A stretch of DNA of 64,000 bases from Methanoregula formicica SMSP (GCF_000327485.1 NC_019943.1:2170001-2234000), one strand, 5' to 3'. Shown: positions 8,532 to 17,703, counted from the first letter of the stretch. Made by a program: numbers and translations. Notes: generated by a model not told the origin, from the letters alone.

Positions 8532-8858
8532 TTAGTCCGGGGTCAGGATTTTGAGACCTACGATCCCGGCAACGATCAAAAGAAGGCAGAGCACCCTCGC
8601 GACATCCCGCGATTCCCCAAGCACGAGGATGCCGATGATAATCGTCCCTACTGCACCGATCCCGGTCCAGATCGCATATGCTGTTCCGACAGGCAGATCC
8701 TCCAGCGATTTTGAGAGAAGATAAAAACTTCCCGCCATCAGGGCAAGCGTGGCGAGGGAGGGATAAAGCTTCGTCCAGCCCTCCGTGTACTTGAGGCCGA
8801 TAGCCCAGCCGGTCTCCATCAGGCCGGCAAGAATAAGAGTGATCCATGCAGTTGCCAT
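8532..8858 (-). CDS. Small multidrug resistance (SMR) exporter, Gdx/SugE-like
   Basis: The protein has 108 residues and four transmembrane helices. The catalytic Glu lies in TM1 ([20 protein letters not shown]). The TM2-TM3 signature [22 protein letters not shown] is typical of the SugE/Gdx branch, which exports guanidinium with proton exchange as a dual-topology dimer. Specificity is inferred from the GWAIGLKYT motif rather than shown. I saw no guanidine riboswitch in the short upstream region, which is shared with the divergent STAS gene. Confidence 0.88.
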   Translation of the reverse strand: MATAWITLILAGLMETGWAIGLKYTEGWTKLYPSLATLALMAGSFYLLSKSLEDLPVGTAYAIWTGIGAVGTIIIGILVLGESRDVARVLCLLLIVAGIVGLKILTPD

Positions 8859-8956
8859 AACTATTGCCTGGCTACGGATTCTCTCTGCTTGCGTTTATGA
8901 GTTCCGTCCCGGCGGAATTATATGGTTCCTGCATCCACATTCAAACGTTGATACCC

Positions 8957-9292
8957 ATGGCCCTGGAAGTCTCCCGTGACAATGAAACCATCATTATCGT
9001 GATACCTTCTCGGTTTGATGCAAACAATGCACCGGATAGTGAAAAGGAGATCAAGACCCTGCTGGCGGGAAAACCCGCAAAGGTCGTGCTGGACTTCTCT
9101 GCAACGGACTATATCGCCAGCGCCGGCCTCCGCGTCCTCCTCGTCGTCACCCGCGACCAGATGAAAGCAGGGGGAAAAGTTGCCCTTGCCGGGATCCGTC
9201 CTCAGGTCCTTAAAGTCTTTGAGATGGCAGGGTTCACCAGCATCTTCACGATCTGTGCGAACCGTGATGAAGCGATACGGAAGATCTCCTGA
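8957..9292 (+). CDS. STAS-domain anti-sigma factor antagonist-like protein
   Basis: The protein has 111 residues and is a single STAS domain. The core VVLDFSATDYIASAGLRVLL (about residues 46-65) contains the Ser that is phosphorylated in partner-switching systems (IASAGLR), and the ending FEMAGFTSIFTI is also typical. The ATG at 8957 was chosen because the STAS fold begins within a few residues; an open frame back to 8864 adds an unconvincing leader. The RsbW-like kinase and SpoIIE-type phosphatase of the window lie far away (52 kb), and it may be one of several antagonists feeding them. Confidence 0.88.
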   Translation: MALEVSRDNETIIIVIPSRFDANNAPDSEKEIKTLLAGKPAKVVLDFSATDYIASAGLRVLLVVTRDQMKAGGKVALAGIRPQVLKVFEMAGFTSIFTICANRDEAIRKIS

Positions 9293-9366
9293 TATCCCGG
9301 AGTATTCCGCCATAAGGAATAACAACTATTTGGCAACGGATCCGGGGGAGAGGCCCGGATTTCCGC

Positions 9367-9699
9367 TCACTTTTTCTCGTCCGGTGCGGTTTCGCCCCTG
9401 AAATAATCCACCCATGCCTGGCGCGTCTCTTTCTGCATGAGGGTGCTCTTGAGGTTGAGCCAGAGGGCCACGATCACCAGCACGTAGGCAAGCGTCCGGA
9501 TGACGATCAGGGGAAGTTCCAGCGATGCTGCAAGACCAGCGATCGTTGCTGCATGCGAGATCCCAAAAAGCCCGAATGCTGCGCCGATGAAGGCAGGAAG
9601 CCGCTCACCGCTCTTTTTGAAACAGAGGAAACCCAGGATAACGATGACAATGCACAGGACAAGGTTAACAAACGGGATGGACAACAGTTGCAGGACCAT
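9367..9699 (-). CDS. Membrane protein of unknown function
   Basis: The protein has 110 residues with about three helices: residues 8-26 (VNLVLCIVIVILGFLCF), about 36-60 (FIGAAFGLFGISHAATIAG) and about 65-85 (VIRTLAYVLVIVALWLN). A polar C-terminal tail ends in acidic and Lys residues. The ATG at 9699 was chosen because it begins directly before TM1; the in-frame extension to 9831 overlaps the small zinc-ribbon gene. The pattern resembles helical membrane proteins seen beside methanogen sensory genes, but I cannot name a family. Confidence 0.6.
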   Translation of the reverse strand: MVLQLLSIPFVNLVLCIVIVILGFLCFKKSGERLPAFIGAAFGLFGISHAATIAGLAASLELPLIVIRTLAYVLVIVALWLNLKSTLMQKETRQAWVDYFRGETAPDEKK

Positions 9700-9766
9700 G
9701 ATTCTGACCCGTATTGAGATGGGAACGGGAGAGGTATAAAAAATTGCGATTTTACCCCAGTAGGGA

Positions 9767-9892
9767 TCAGAGCGGCTGCTCCCAAGTATGGCCGCAGTCT
9801 GAGCAGACGCAGACGACAATGGTCTTGTCATTGACCGTCTTGCAGTCAGTCCATTCCGTATTCTTGGAACCGCACTTCGGGCAGTTTGACAT
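9767..9892 (-). CDS. Small zinc-ribbon protein (41 residues)
   Basis: A complete frame from ATG (9890-9892) to TGA (9767-9769) encodes 41 residues with two CxxC knuckles: CPKCG near the start and CSDCG near the end, separated by about 24 residues. This is the classic TFIIS/RPB9-like zinc-ribbon layout, ending GHTWEQPL. GGTGAGAG immediately precedes the start. It may be an RNA- or DNA-binding accessory protein. No partner gene is obvious; the surrounding genes on the same strand are a hydrolase and a membrane protein. Confidence 0.7.
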   Translation of the reverse strand: MSNCPKCGSKNTEWTDCKTVNDKTIVVCVCSDCGHTWEQPL

Positions 9893-10002
9893 CTCTCACC
9901 CGGCCCGGGAAATATAGGTCATAGTATGTATGGGTATTATTAATAGCTCCGCTTCTGCCACACACAGGGTACGGTGCGGGGGCACCCGTTTTTAAAAAGG
10001 AA

Positions 10003-10668
10003 TTATTCAGGAGTGATCTCAATGCTCTCGCTCGGGGCCAGAATCCTGACAGCGAGGTCTGTTGTCCGTTCGATGCCATTCTTCAGGACCACCGGATCAG
10101 CCTTGATCCGGTCCCAGGTATTGTAATGGATGGGGATGACAGTCTTTGCACCGATGAAGTTTGCCGCCATCATGGCCTCGGCAACGCCCATCGTGTACCG
10201 TCCCCCGATCGGGAGGAGTGCAACATCGGGATGGTACAACTCCCCGATCAGTTTCATGTCTGAGAAGAGGCCGGTGTCCCCGGCATGGTAGACCTTCACA
10301 CCATCCATGCCGATCACAAAACCCGCCGGTGCACCACCCGAGAAACCCTCGCCGGCCTCCGCGATAAAGGTCGAGTGGAGTGCCGGGGTCATCGTGAACG
10401 ATACCCCGTCAACAACCTGGGTGCCGCCGATGTTCATGCCCTCGACCGGGACCCCCTTCCCCTTCAGGTACTTTGCAATCTCCGTGATCGCGACCGTCTT
10501 TTTCCCCATCGCCACCGCTTCCCCCATGTGGTCGTCATGCCCGTGGGTGACGGCCACGAGGTCGGGGCTGGTGCCGGCAACACTGCCCCCTTCGATAAAC
10601 GGATCAATGAGGACTTTTTTGGAGCCGGTGAGGAGGACGCAGGAATGGCCAAGCCAGGTGATTTGCAT
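10003..10668 (-). CDS. UPF0173 family metal-dependent hydrolase
   Basis: The protein has 221 residues and is a single metallo-beta-lactamase fold. It opens MQITWLGHSCVLLTGSKKVL. The metal motif is VTHGHDDHMG (HxHxDH, about residues 38-47), with later ligands in HAGDTGLFSDM and a His in IPIHYNTWD. Length and motifs fit UPF0173/YtkL-like hydrolases, whose substrate is not established. The start was chosen because the strand-1 motif begins at the first residues. It is followed on the same strand by the zinc-ribbon gene about 110 bases away, so it is probably monocistronic. Confidence 0.9.
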   Translation of the reverse strand: MQITWLGHSCVLLTGSKKVLIDPFIEGGSVAGTSPDLVAVTHGHDDHMGEAVAMGKKTVAITEIAKYLKGKGVPVEGMNIGGTQVVDGVSFTMTPALHSTFIAEAGEGFSGGAPAGFVIGMDGVKVYHAGDTGLFSDMKLIGELYHPDVALLPIGGRYTMGVAEAMMAANFIGAKTVIPIHYNTWDRIKADPVVLKNGIERTTDLAVRILAPSESIEITPE

Positions 10669-10773
10669 ATATGCAGATCGGACTCCTCACGAATGAACCT
10701 TGCTCTTAAAAATCCTGAAAAGAGTGCGTGCGAACCGTCAGTACAAAAAAGGTTTTTACCGGGGATCCGGTCG

Positions 10774-11382
10774 TTATGTAACGTCTATCAGTTCCGCTTC
10801 CGTGATATCGATGGACTCGCCGAGGCTGTCGGCCGTGGCGCTCCGGGTCATCTGCTCGGAGAGGTCGCGGTCTTCCATGACATCCCGGATCCGGTCGATG
10901 TAAGGATCGATGGTCGGGTCTTCCTGCTCCTCGATTACGTGCCGGTACTCGCGGAGGGTCGAGGGGCTGACGCCGAGTTCCTCGGAGACCTCCTTCATGG
11001 TCTTGCCGGACTCGATGAGCACCTCCATCTGCTCCTTGTCAAAGGGCATCCGGAAGTCGAGGTCCCGGAAGAGCTTGAGCCGGACCCGGGCCCGGGCAAC
11101 CGTCTTACTGAGCTTCTCGTCGCCGAGCTCGCGGGCGATCTCGGTGTCGTTCTTGCCTGCATAGAACGATGTGACAAGCTTTGCGAGCTGGATCGGCTTT
11201 AAGGAGGTCTTGAAGATCCCCTGCTCGATGATCTCCCTCATCACGAGAGCGACCTCGCGTTCGATCGCATCGCTGTCCCTCAGCGTGCCATGGATATTCT
11301 TCATGGGCTCGACAATCTTGGTCTTGCCCGACATGGAACTGAAGAGTTTCAACAAGTGTGCCTTTCGTTTGTCTTCGGTCAT
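10774..11382 (-). CDS. Conserved archaeal HTH protein, possibly Cmi4-like
   Basis: The protein has 202 residues and is hydrophilic, with at least two helix-turn-helix-like segments: TEIARELGDEKLSKTVARAR (about residues 79-98) and MKEVSEELGVSPSTLREYR (about 127-145). The second is a good canonical HTH. The domain order resembles halophile proteins annotated as conditioned medium-induced protein 4, as far as I can recall; that comparison is tentative. It is probably a DNA-binding regulator. GGGG lies about 6 bases before the ATG, and an AT-rich element (GTATTGTATATCC on this strand) just upstream is a candidate promoter. It is divergent from glyS. Confidence 0.62.
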   Translation of the reverse strand: MTEDKRKAHLLKLFSSMSGKTKIVEPMKNIHGTLRDSDAIEREVALVMREIIEQGIFKTSLKPIQLAKLVTSFYAGKNDTEIARELGDEKLSKTVARARVRLKLFRDLDFRMPFDKEQMEVLIESGKTMKEVSEELGVSPSTLREYRHVIEEQEDPTIDPYIDRIRDVMEDRDLSEQMTRSATADSLGESIDITEAELIDVT

Positions 11383-11649
11383 TGCATACCCCGTATTGGG
11401 ATTAGGATATACAATACTTCGTCAACTATTTAATGCTATCTTTACGGCCCGTTTGACCAAAAGACGTATAAATCAGACTCGGTTTGGTCTGGTGCAGTAG
11501 TGCTGTTTGTGCCACAATTTCCCGGATCCGTGCAGGTTTTTCTCCTTCCGTCCCATGGATTGCGGTACGTTATCCTCCCGTACGAGAGTATCAGAGTCTT
11601 TTTGTCGCCGCCCGGTCAACATAAAGGGAGACAAGTATTCGTGATCATT

Positions 11650-13371
11650 ATGAGCGACGTTTTCGAGAACGTGATGGAACTTGCCAAGCGCCGGGGTTTC
11701 ATCTGGCCGACCTCCGAGTGTTACGGCGCCGTGGCAGGTTTTATCGACTACGGCCCGCTTGGGGCGATGATGAAACGGCGCATCGAGAATATCTGGCGGG
11801 ATTTTTACGTGATCCGCGAGGGCTACTACGAGATCGAGTGCCCGACGATTGCGCAGGAAGCGGTCTTCATCGCCTCGGGCCACGTGGCCGGCTTTGCCGA
11901 CAAGATGTGCCAATGCCCGCACTGCAAGGAGTACCTCCGGGCAGACCATGTTGCCGAAGGCGGCGGGGTCCAGAACGCATCCACGATGAAGAACGAGGAG
12001 CTCGCGGCGGCCCTTGCCACCTGTAAGTGCCTTGCCTGCGAGGAAGTGCTCGGAAAGGTCGAGGTCTTCGGGTTCAACCTGATGTTCAGGACCTCTATTG
12101 GCCCCGGCTCCCAGCGGGTCGGCTACCTCCGGCCCGAGACGGCGCAGGGGATGTTCGTGGACTTTACCCGGCTCCTCCGGTTCTACCGCGACAAGCTCCC
12201 GTTTGGGGCAGTCCAGATCGGCAAGTCCTACCGGAACGAGATCTCCCCCCGGCAGGGCATGATCCGGCTCCGCGAATTCACGCAGGCCGAGGCCGAGATT
12301 TTCGTCCACCCCGACGAGAAGAACAAGCACCCCCGGTTTTCACGGTACGCGGACTACAGCATGCCGCTCCTCACGTACGTGCAGCAGCAGAAGGGAGAAG
12401 AGGCAGTGACCATGACCATGCAGGAGGCAGTGGACAAGGGCGTGATCGCGAACCAGTACCTCGCCTACTACGTGGCCTTAACGCACGAGATGCTCACCAC
12501 GATCGGAATCAAACCCGAGCGGCTCCGCTTCCGCCAGCACCTCCCCGAAGAGCGGGCGCACTATGCAACCGACTGCTGGGATGCCGAGATCCGCTCCGAC
12601 CGCTTCGGCTGGGTCGAGACCGTGGGCCTCGCGGACCGGACCAACTACGACCTGAACGCCCACGCCAAGGAGAGCGGCACCCCGATGACAGTCTTCATCC
12701 AGTATGCCGAGCCGAGGAAAGTCCCGCGCCGGCGGATCGTCCCGAACATGGGGGTGCTCGGGAAGCAGTACCGGGACAAGGCAAAGAAGATCTTCGCAGC
12801 GCTTGCAGAGTCGATACCCGAAAAGGACGGCGTCGATGTGGACGTGGACGGCGAGATCATCCACATCCCGCCCGACCTGTACGAAGTGAAGGATGAGATC
12901 GTGGACATCCGGGGCGAGGACATCGTCCCGCACGTGGTCGAGCCCAGTTACGGCATCGACCGGATGTGCTATGCCGTGCTCGAACAGGCGTACGACGAGG
13001 ACACCGCGGACGGCGAGACCCGGACGGTCATGCGCTTTGCCCCCTGCGTGGCACCGGTGCAGGTCGCGGTCTTCCCGCTGATGACCCGCGACGGCCTTGA
13101 CACCATCGCCCTGGACATCACGCACGCGTTCCACCGGAAAGGGATCCAGGCGGAGTACGACGACAGCGGCGCAATCGGCCGGCGCTACCGGCGGCAGGAC
13201 GAGATCGGCACGCCGTTTGCGGTCACGGTCGATTATGATACGAAAGAGAACAACACCGTCACCCTCAGGGACCGGGATTCGATGAAGCAGGTCCGGGTGG
13301 CTATCGATAAACTCCCCGAGACGCTGTCACTGCTGATCGATGGCAGCGTGAAGTTTGAGGACGCGAACTAA
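11650..13371 (+). CDS. glyS: Glycyl-tRNA synthetase, archaeal/eukaryotic alpha2 type
   Basis: The 573-residue class II synthetase charges tRNA-Gly. It opens like archaeal homologues (ELAKRRGFIWPTSECYG and then AGFIDYGPLGAMMK). A Cys-rich zinc-binding insertion (CQCPHCKEYL and CKCLACEEVLG) lies near residues 90-140. Class II motif 2 is YRNEISPRQGMIRLREFTQ (about 195-213), motif 3 lies near SYGIDRMCYAVLE, and a C-terminal anticodon-binding domain starts near VQVAVFPLM. The ATG at 11650 fits the family N-terminus. A GTG at 11641, three codons upstream and better spaced from GGGAG at about 11624, is an alternative. An open frame reaching 11500 is probably leader. Confidence 0.95.
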   Translation: MSDVFENVMELAKRRGFIWPTSECYGAVAGFIDYGPLGAMMKRRIENIWRDFYVIREGYYEIECPTIAQEAVFIASGHVAGFADKMCQCPHCKEYLRADHVAEGGGVQNASTMKNEELAAALATCKCLACEEVLGKVEVFGFNLMFRTSIGPGSQRVGYLRPETAQGMFVDFTRLLRFYRDKLPFGAVQIGKSYRNEISPRQGMIRLREFTQAEAEIFVHPDEKNKHPRFSRYADYSMPLLTYVQQQKGEEAVTMTMQEAVDKGVIANQYLAYYVALTHEMLTTIGIKPERLRFRQHLPEERAHYATDCWDAEIRSDRFGWVETVGLADRTNYDLNAHAKESGTPMTVFIQYAEPRKVPRRRIVPNMGVLGKQYRDKAKKIFAALAESIPEKDGVDVDVDGEIIHIPPDLYEVKDEIVDIRGEDIVPHVVEPSYGIDRMCYAVLEQAYDEDTADGETRTVMRFAPCVAPVQVAVFPLMTRDGLDTIALDITHAFHRKGIQAEYDDSGAIGRRYRRQDEIGTPFAVTVDYDTKENNTVTLRDRDSMKQVRVAIDKLPETLSLLIDGSVKFEDAN

Positions 13372-13388
13372 TTTTTTAGCCGGGTTGT

Positions 13389-14069
13389 TCAAAGGATGAT
13401 GCCCGGCGGCACTCTGGCAGCGGCAAGCACGCAGAGTCTCATATCGTTCTGGCCGATCTTCCCCTTGTAATAATGCCCGCGCTCGTTGGCCGTGAGGATG
13501 GCTGTATATAATTCCCGGTAATCGGCGCGCGAAACCTTACCAGCGGTATCGTACCCTGAATCGACGAGTACCCGCGCAAAGTTCGCTCCAACCCATTTAA
13601 TCCGGCACACATCGGCAAGCTTTGCCAGTTCAAGGATCCGGCCGGGCGGGATTCCGGTTGTTTTAGCAAGTTCGGTGCGCAAGGCACCCGTTGCTGCTGC
13701 ATTGAACACCTGCATGGTATCGGATATTCCAATGCTTCTGAGTCTTTCAATATCCTGTTTTCCAAGCGATGGGATTGTATCAAGCTTGACCGGCTTTGGC
13801 AGGATGCTGCCGAGCTCGCGCCTGAAATTGGCCAGATATTCTTCCGGCAGGCCGGTCTTTTCTGCAAAAGCCGCAAGTTTTTTCGGTGTTTTCAGTTCGG
13901 TAAGCAAAACATCCAGGGTTCTGATACCGTGATCCCTGAGGCACTTGAGCCTGCCGGGGACGTCTTCGCCAAGGTTTTTCCGGCTCGGGATCATCGATGC
14001 AAGTTTCAGGTCCTCCGTGAAATCATCAATAGCGATATCCTTCAGGTTGCGGTGGTACTGCGGTTTCAT
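13389..14069 (-). CDS. DUF4332-like helix-hairpin-helix-rich protein
   Basis: The protein has 226 residues and no membrane segment. Its repeated short helical pairs resemble DUF4332 and related HhH folds: LRDHGIRTLDVLLTELKTP, SLGKQDIERLRSIGISDTMQ and KWVGANFARVLVDSGYDTA. The wording L..xGI.tv..l and G...A.ll...Gi is typical of proteins that measure or bind nucleic acid ends, but the function here is unknown. It converges with glyS with only a short gap and is divergent from hef, which may put it in a repair context. Confidence 0.65.
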   Translation of the reverse strand: MKPQYHRNLKDIAIDDFTEDLKLASMIPSRKNLGEDVPGRLKCLRDHGIRTLDVLLTELKTPKKLAAFAEKTGLPEEYLANFRRELGSILPKPVKLDTIPSLGKQDIERLRSIGISDTMQVFNAAATGALRTELAKTTGIPPGRILELAKLADVCRIKWVGANFARVLVDSGYDTAGKVSRADYRELYTAILTANERGHYYKGKIGQNDMRLCVLAAARVPPGIIL

Positions 14070-14246
14070 GAGTGTGCCCGTTTTATTTTTCTGATTATTT
14101 CAGTAGAAGGGAATATAAGAGTTTTCAGAATGCCCCCGTTACCGGCACTTAGACGGTAAAGACGGGAGCGGCTGCTTTCAGCTGTCCAACTTTCCCTCTC
14201 TCCACAATCCCCTTATTACCCAGGCCCACCAACTCTCTCACAACCA

Positions 14247-16496
14247 ATGGCATTCATCAGCCATCCGTTAATCAAGCCGGAATCGATCGAGTCGCGGGAG
14301 TACCAGCTCTCCATCGCGATGCGGGCGCTGGACGGGAACACGATGGTGATCCTCCCCACGGGCCTCGGGAAGACCGCGGTCGCGCTGCTCGTGGCGGCAT
14401 CCCGGATCCACAACGAAGGCGGGAGAGTGCTGATGCTCGCCCCGACAAAGCCGCTCGTGGAGCAGCACCTCCGCTACTTCGAACGCTACCTGCTGGCCAA
14501 GAGCCCGGCCGGAGACGATGCCTCCGCCTCCCCGTTTGCGATGTTCACGGGCGAGGCGCCTCCCGATGAGCGCACTGCCGACTGGAACCGGGCATCGGTT
14601 ATCCTCGCCACCCCGCAGGTGATAAAAAACGACATTATCGCCGGGCGCTACACGCTCTCCGATGTCACGCTGCTCGTGGTGGACGAATGCCACCGTGCTG
14701 TGGGGAACTATGCCTACGTCTTCCTTGCACAGCGCTATATGGCAACGGCCGATAAGCCCCTCATCCTCGCCATGACCGCTTCACCCGGCGGGGCGCAGGA
14801 GAAGGTACAGGAAGTCTGCGCCAACCTCGGGATCGCCCACGTCGAGACAAGGACAGAGAACGATCCGGATGTCCGGCCCTATGTCTTCGAGCGCGAGCTC
14901 GAGTATGTCACAATCGACCTTCCTCCTGATCTGAAGGCTGCGATCCAGACCATCAACGCCCTCATCGAAGACCGTCTCGGGGTCCTTGCTTCGCTCCACT
15001 TCTCCGTACCGAAGCGGGAGAAACTCTCCATGCGGGAACTCTCGGCCATCAACGCCCAGATCCAGCAGAGGATCGCAAACCGCGACTCTGCCGCCTTTTC
15101 CGCAGCCTCGGTGTACGCGGAACTGATGAAGCTTAAGCACGCCGTCGTGCTCGCGGAATCGCAAGGGAGCGAGGTGCTCAAAGGATACCTCGCAAAACTC
15201 TACGCAGAGGGAACAGGGGCAGGAGGGAGCAAGGCCAGCCAGCGGCTCGTGCAGGATCGCTCGTTCCGCGAACTCTTCGAGCGCTCGGTTGAGTGGCCCC
15301 GCGAGCTTCACCCGAAGCCTGAGGTTGCCCTCGGCCTTGTCCGGCAGCAGCTTACAGATTCCCCCAACAGCCGGATCATCATCTTTGCAACCTACCGCGA
15401 TACCGTGCAGCTCCTCGTTGACTACCTGGCAAAGCACGGGATCGATAGCGAACGGTTCGTGGGGCAGGCAACAAAAGATGCTGAGAAGGGCCTCTCGCAG
15501 AAGATGCAGATCGCGGCCCTGACCCGGTTCCGGGAAGGAGTGTTCAAGGTGCTGGTCGCCACTTCGGTTGGTGAGGAGGGGCTCGATGTCCCCTCAACCG
15601 ACCTCGTCATATTCTACGAGGCAGTCCCGTCCGAGATCCGGTCCATCCAGCGCAAAGGGAGGACCGGCCGCTCGGGAGCAGGGCGAGTCGTCGTCCTGGT
15701 CACTAAAGGTACATCCGACGAAGTCTTCCGGCACGTCAGCACGGCAAAAGAGAAGATGATGCACAAGAGCATGCGGTCCCTCAATCGAGCGCTCTCCCCG
15801 CCACGGAAGATCCCGCTTGCCGTGGAACAGGCAAGCATCGAAGAGTTTACCCCGCAGGGGATAAAGATCGTCATCGACGATCGCGAGACCTCCTCGAAAG
15901 TTGTCGAGGTGCTCTCCACCATGGGAGCCGCGATCCGGCTCGAACGGCTCCCGCAGGGAGACTATGCCATCGGTGACCGGATCCTTGTTGAGCGCAAGAC
16001 TGCAAAGGACTTTGCCGACACGCTCATCAACCGTGACCTCCTCGGCCAGCTCAAGGCCATGGCCGACACCGTGCCCCGCCCAATCCTGATTGTCGAGGGC
16101 GGCGATATCTTCACCCAGCGCGATATCAACCCGAATGCCATCCGGGGCGTCCTCTCCGCAATCACCATCGACCTCGGGATCACCCTGCTCTTCACGAAGG
16201 ACGAACAGGACACCGCCCAGATGCTGTACGTTATCGCAAAGCGCGAAGAGGGGGAGCGGGGCGAACGCAAGCTGCACCCGCACAAATCCCACCGCTCGGT
16301 GAGAGAGGAACAGGAGTATGTTGTCTCGGCATTCCCGGAGATCGGGCTGAAGAATGCCCGGCTCCTACTTGCGCATTTTGGTTCGGTGCAGGGTATTGTG
16401 AATGCTTCTTTAGAAGAACTGATGGCGGTGCAGGGAATTGGGGAGAAGACGGCGGGCCGGATCTATGAGGTGTGCCGGAGGGAATACCGGAAGTGA
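14247..16496 (+). CDS. hef: Hef: archaeal FANCM/XPF-type helicase-nuclease
   Basis: The 749-residue protein processes stalled and branched replication forks. The N-terminal SF2 helicase has Walker A ILPTGLGKTAVALLV (about 35-49), the DECH box in LLVVDECHRAVG and motif VI in QRKGRTGRSGAG. The C-terminal XPF-type nuclease (from about 545) shows IVIDDRETSSKVV, GDYAIGDRILVERKTAKDF with the ERKxxxDF active site, and a tandem helix-hairpin-helix end (VQGIGEKTAGRIYEVCRR). Length matches archaeal Hef. The ATG at 14247 has no obvious ribosome-binding site, so the mRNA may be leaderless. All catalytic motifs look intact. Confidence 0.95.
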   Translation: MAFISHPLIKPESIESREYQLSIAMRALDGNTMVILPTGLGKTAVALLVAASRIHNEGGRVLMLAPTKPLVEQHLRYFERYLLAKSPAGDDASASPFAMFTGEAPPDERTADWNRASVILATPQVIKNDIIAGRYTLSDVTLLVVDECHRAVGNYAYVFLAQRYMATADKPLILAMTASPGGAQEKVQEVCANLGIAHVETRTENDPDVRPYVFERELEYVTIDLPPDLKAAIQTINALIEDRLGVLASLHFSVPKREKLSMRELSAINAQIQQRIANRDSAAFSAASVYAELMKLKHAVVLAESQGSEVLKGYLAKLYAEGTGAGGSKASQRLVQDRSFRELFERSVEWPRELHPKPEVALGLVRQQLTDSPNSRIIIFATYRDTVQLLVDYLAKHGIDSERFVGQATKDAEKGLSQKMQIAALTRFREGVFKVLVATSVGEEGLDVPSTDLVIFYEAVPSEIRSIQRKGRTGRSGAGRVVVLVTKGTSDEVFRHVSTAKEKMMHKSMRSLNRALSPPRKIPLAVEQASIEEFTPQGIKIVIDDRETSSKVVEVLSTMGAAIRLERLPQGDYAIGDRILVERKTAKDFADTLINRDLLGQLKAMADTVPRPILIVEGGDIFTQRDINPNAIRGVLSAITIDLGITLLFTKDEQDTAQMLYVIAKREEGERGERKLHPHKSHRSVREEQEYVVSAFPEIGLKNARLLLAHFGSVQGIVNASLEELMAVQGIGEKTAGRIYEVCRREYRK

Positions 16497-17203
16497 GGGG
16501 CCGCCCACATTTTCTTCATGGAAATTGCGATGCCTGCCACCGGTTCGAAGGCCACAGAAGTTTTTCTTGAACCATCTCTGATGTGGAGAAACCTCATCAG
16601 GTAACAATGGGGGGGTCTCCGGCAGACCCCCCACCGTTTCCGGAAAAACCTGTGGAGACCCCCCGGTCCGGGGACGGGGGAGGTATCCGTGAGACCCCTC
16701 CCCCCCTTTGGCCGGATCAGACCCCCCCTGATCATTTTTGAGTAGGTGTTCCCACTTCCTTTTCCGTCAGCAATATATCAGAAACAGCCTCCCGGATATC
16801 TGTGCAATAGTACGTACATCCCATTTTTGGGGAGGGGGGTGTCCGGCATACCCCCCTCCCACTTTGCAGGCTAAATCGATCATACCCCCCACCCATGGAT
16901 CAGGGGGGTATACCATAATCCCCCTGCTGATACCGGATTTTTTCCTGATATACCTGTGCCCATCGTTCAACGAAAGAGAATCTTACGGAGAACAACAGAG
17001 AGTAAGGGAAAAATTTGGCATCTGCTAAGGAAGAGGGGGGTATGCAGCTGACCCCCCCGCCATTTTTTTGGAGAAGGTCCCCCGGGATTTCCCGACAGCG
17101 CTGCCATTCTGGTATCAGCAGGAGTATTCACCGGACATTATCAGAAAATGGAGGGAATGTGCAGGAAACGTTCTGAAAAAGAGAGATTGGGTATCTTAAA
17201 AAA
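16497..17203. repeat. Gene-free region with a cluster of GGGGGGT/ACCCCCC stem-loops
   Basis: This is about 700 bases with no convincing gene. At least four inverted repeats share a G6-T / A-C6 core. GGGGGGTCT (16610-16618) pairs with AGACCCCCC (16624-16632) around loop CCGGC. GGGAGGGGGGT (16830-16840) pairs with ACCCCCCTCCC (16850-16860), with CCGGC again at the tip. ATACCCCCC (16882-16890) pairs with GGGGGGTAT (16903-16911). GGGGGGT (17035-17041) pairs with ACCCCCC (17051-17057). A GATCAG/CTGATC hairpin near 16716-16734 also encloses a C-run. Similar cores and a repeated loop imply a common origin. Short open frames here run through the hairpins and do not look coding. Confidence 0.7.
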
Positions 17204-17620
17204 TTACAGCCGGCACAAAATCTCGAGCGCCTCGGTCCCTGCCTTCACGGCCTGCATCAGGGAGAGGACGTTTTCAGGATCCTTCTCGTTGTGGATCCGC
17301 TCGCAGAGCGCGTGGATGGTCATCGCCAGCTCCTCGAAAAGCAGACCGCCCTCCTCGTCCCCGCAGGTGCAGGGTTCGGCATCGTGATCCACACCGCACC
17401 CGCAGGTAGTGGAATGGACATGCCCGGCAGCAGGAGGGGCAGCAGCAGCGGGCTTCTTTTCTGCGCCCTTCTCTGTCTCATTCTCCGCGCAGACCACACA
17501 GAGCGTCTTTCCCTTCACCTCGAAGAGCGGGCACCCGCAGGTTTTGCAGGTCTTCTCGAGCATCTTACCCCCTTTGAGGAGGTATCCGGCCATAATCTCG
17601 TCTTCCTTTCGTGGAGCCAT
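17204..17620 (-). CDS. Sjogren/scleroderma autoantigen p27 (ZNRD2-like) family protein
   Basis: The protein has 138 residues. The N-terminal half carries the family hallmark: YLLKGGKMLEKTCKTCGCPL followed by a second CxxC in GKTLCVVCAE, together a four-Cys zinc site (about residues 13-45). A Pro/Ala linker with an extra Cys/His cluster (HVHSTTCGCGVDHD and CTCGDEE) follows, then a helical C-terminus. The extra Cys/His cluster is an addition to the usual short form and could bind a second metal. Function is unknown in archaea. GGTGATC sits 3 bases before the ATG. It shares an AT-rich upstream region with the divergent UPF0147 gene. Confidence 0.85.
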   Translation of the reverse strand: MAPRKEDEIMAGYLLKGGKMLEKTCKTCGCPLFEVKGKTLCVVCAENETEKGAEKKPAAAAPPAAGHVHSTTCGCGVDHDAEPCTCGDEEGGLLFEELAMTIHALCERIHNEKDPENVLSLMQAVKAGTEALEILCRL

Positions 17621-17640
17621 AGGATCACCGTCTGGTCGTT

Positions 17641-17660
17641 ATTTAAACTATATATGCCGG
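17641..17660 (+). promoter_or_regulatory. TATA element between the divergent p27-type and UPF0147 genes
   Basis: TTTAAACTATATATGCC (17643-17659) is a good archaeal TATA candidate. It lies about 50 bases before the UPF0147 start and about 25 bases beyond the p27-type gene, so it could serve either direction. Confidence 0.45.
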
Positions 17661-17703
17661 TTCCGCATATTAACTACAGGTACACAGGTAAGCAGGCGAT
17701 ACT

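Noticed and set aside
13372-14246. tRNA or other RNA gene near glyS
   Set aside because: Looked for tRNA arm patterns in this and other spacers and found none.
16738-17028. 96-codon plus-strand open frame
   Set aside because: Runs through the hairpins, has no ribosome-binding site and an incoherent product.
16600-17060. CRISPR array
   Set aside because: Repeats are inverted G-run/C-run hairpins of unequal spacing, not direct repeats with uniform spacers.
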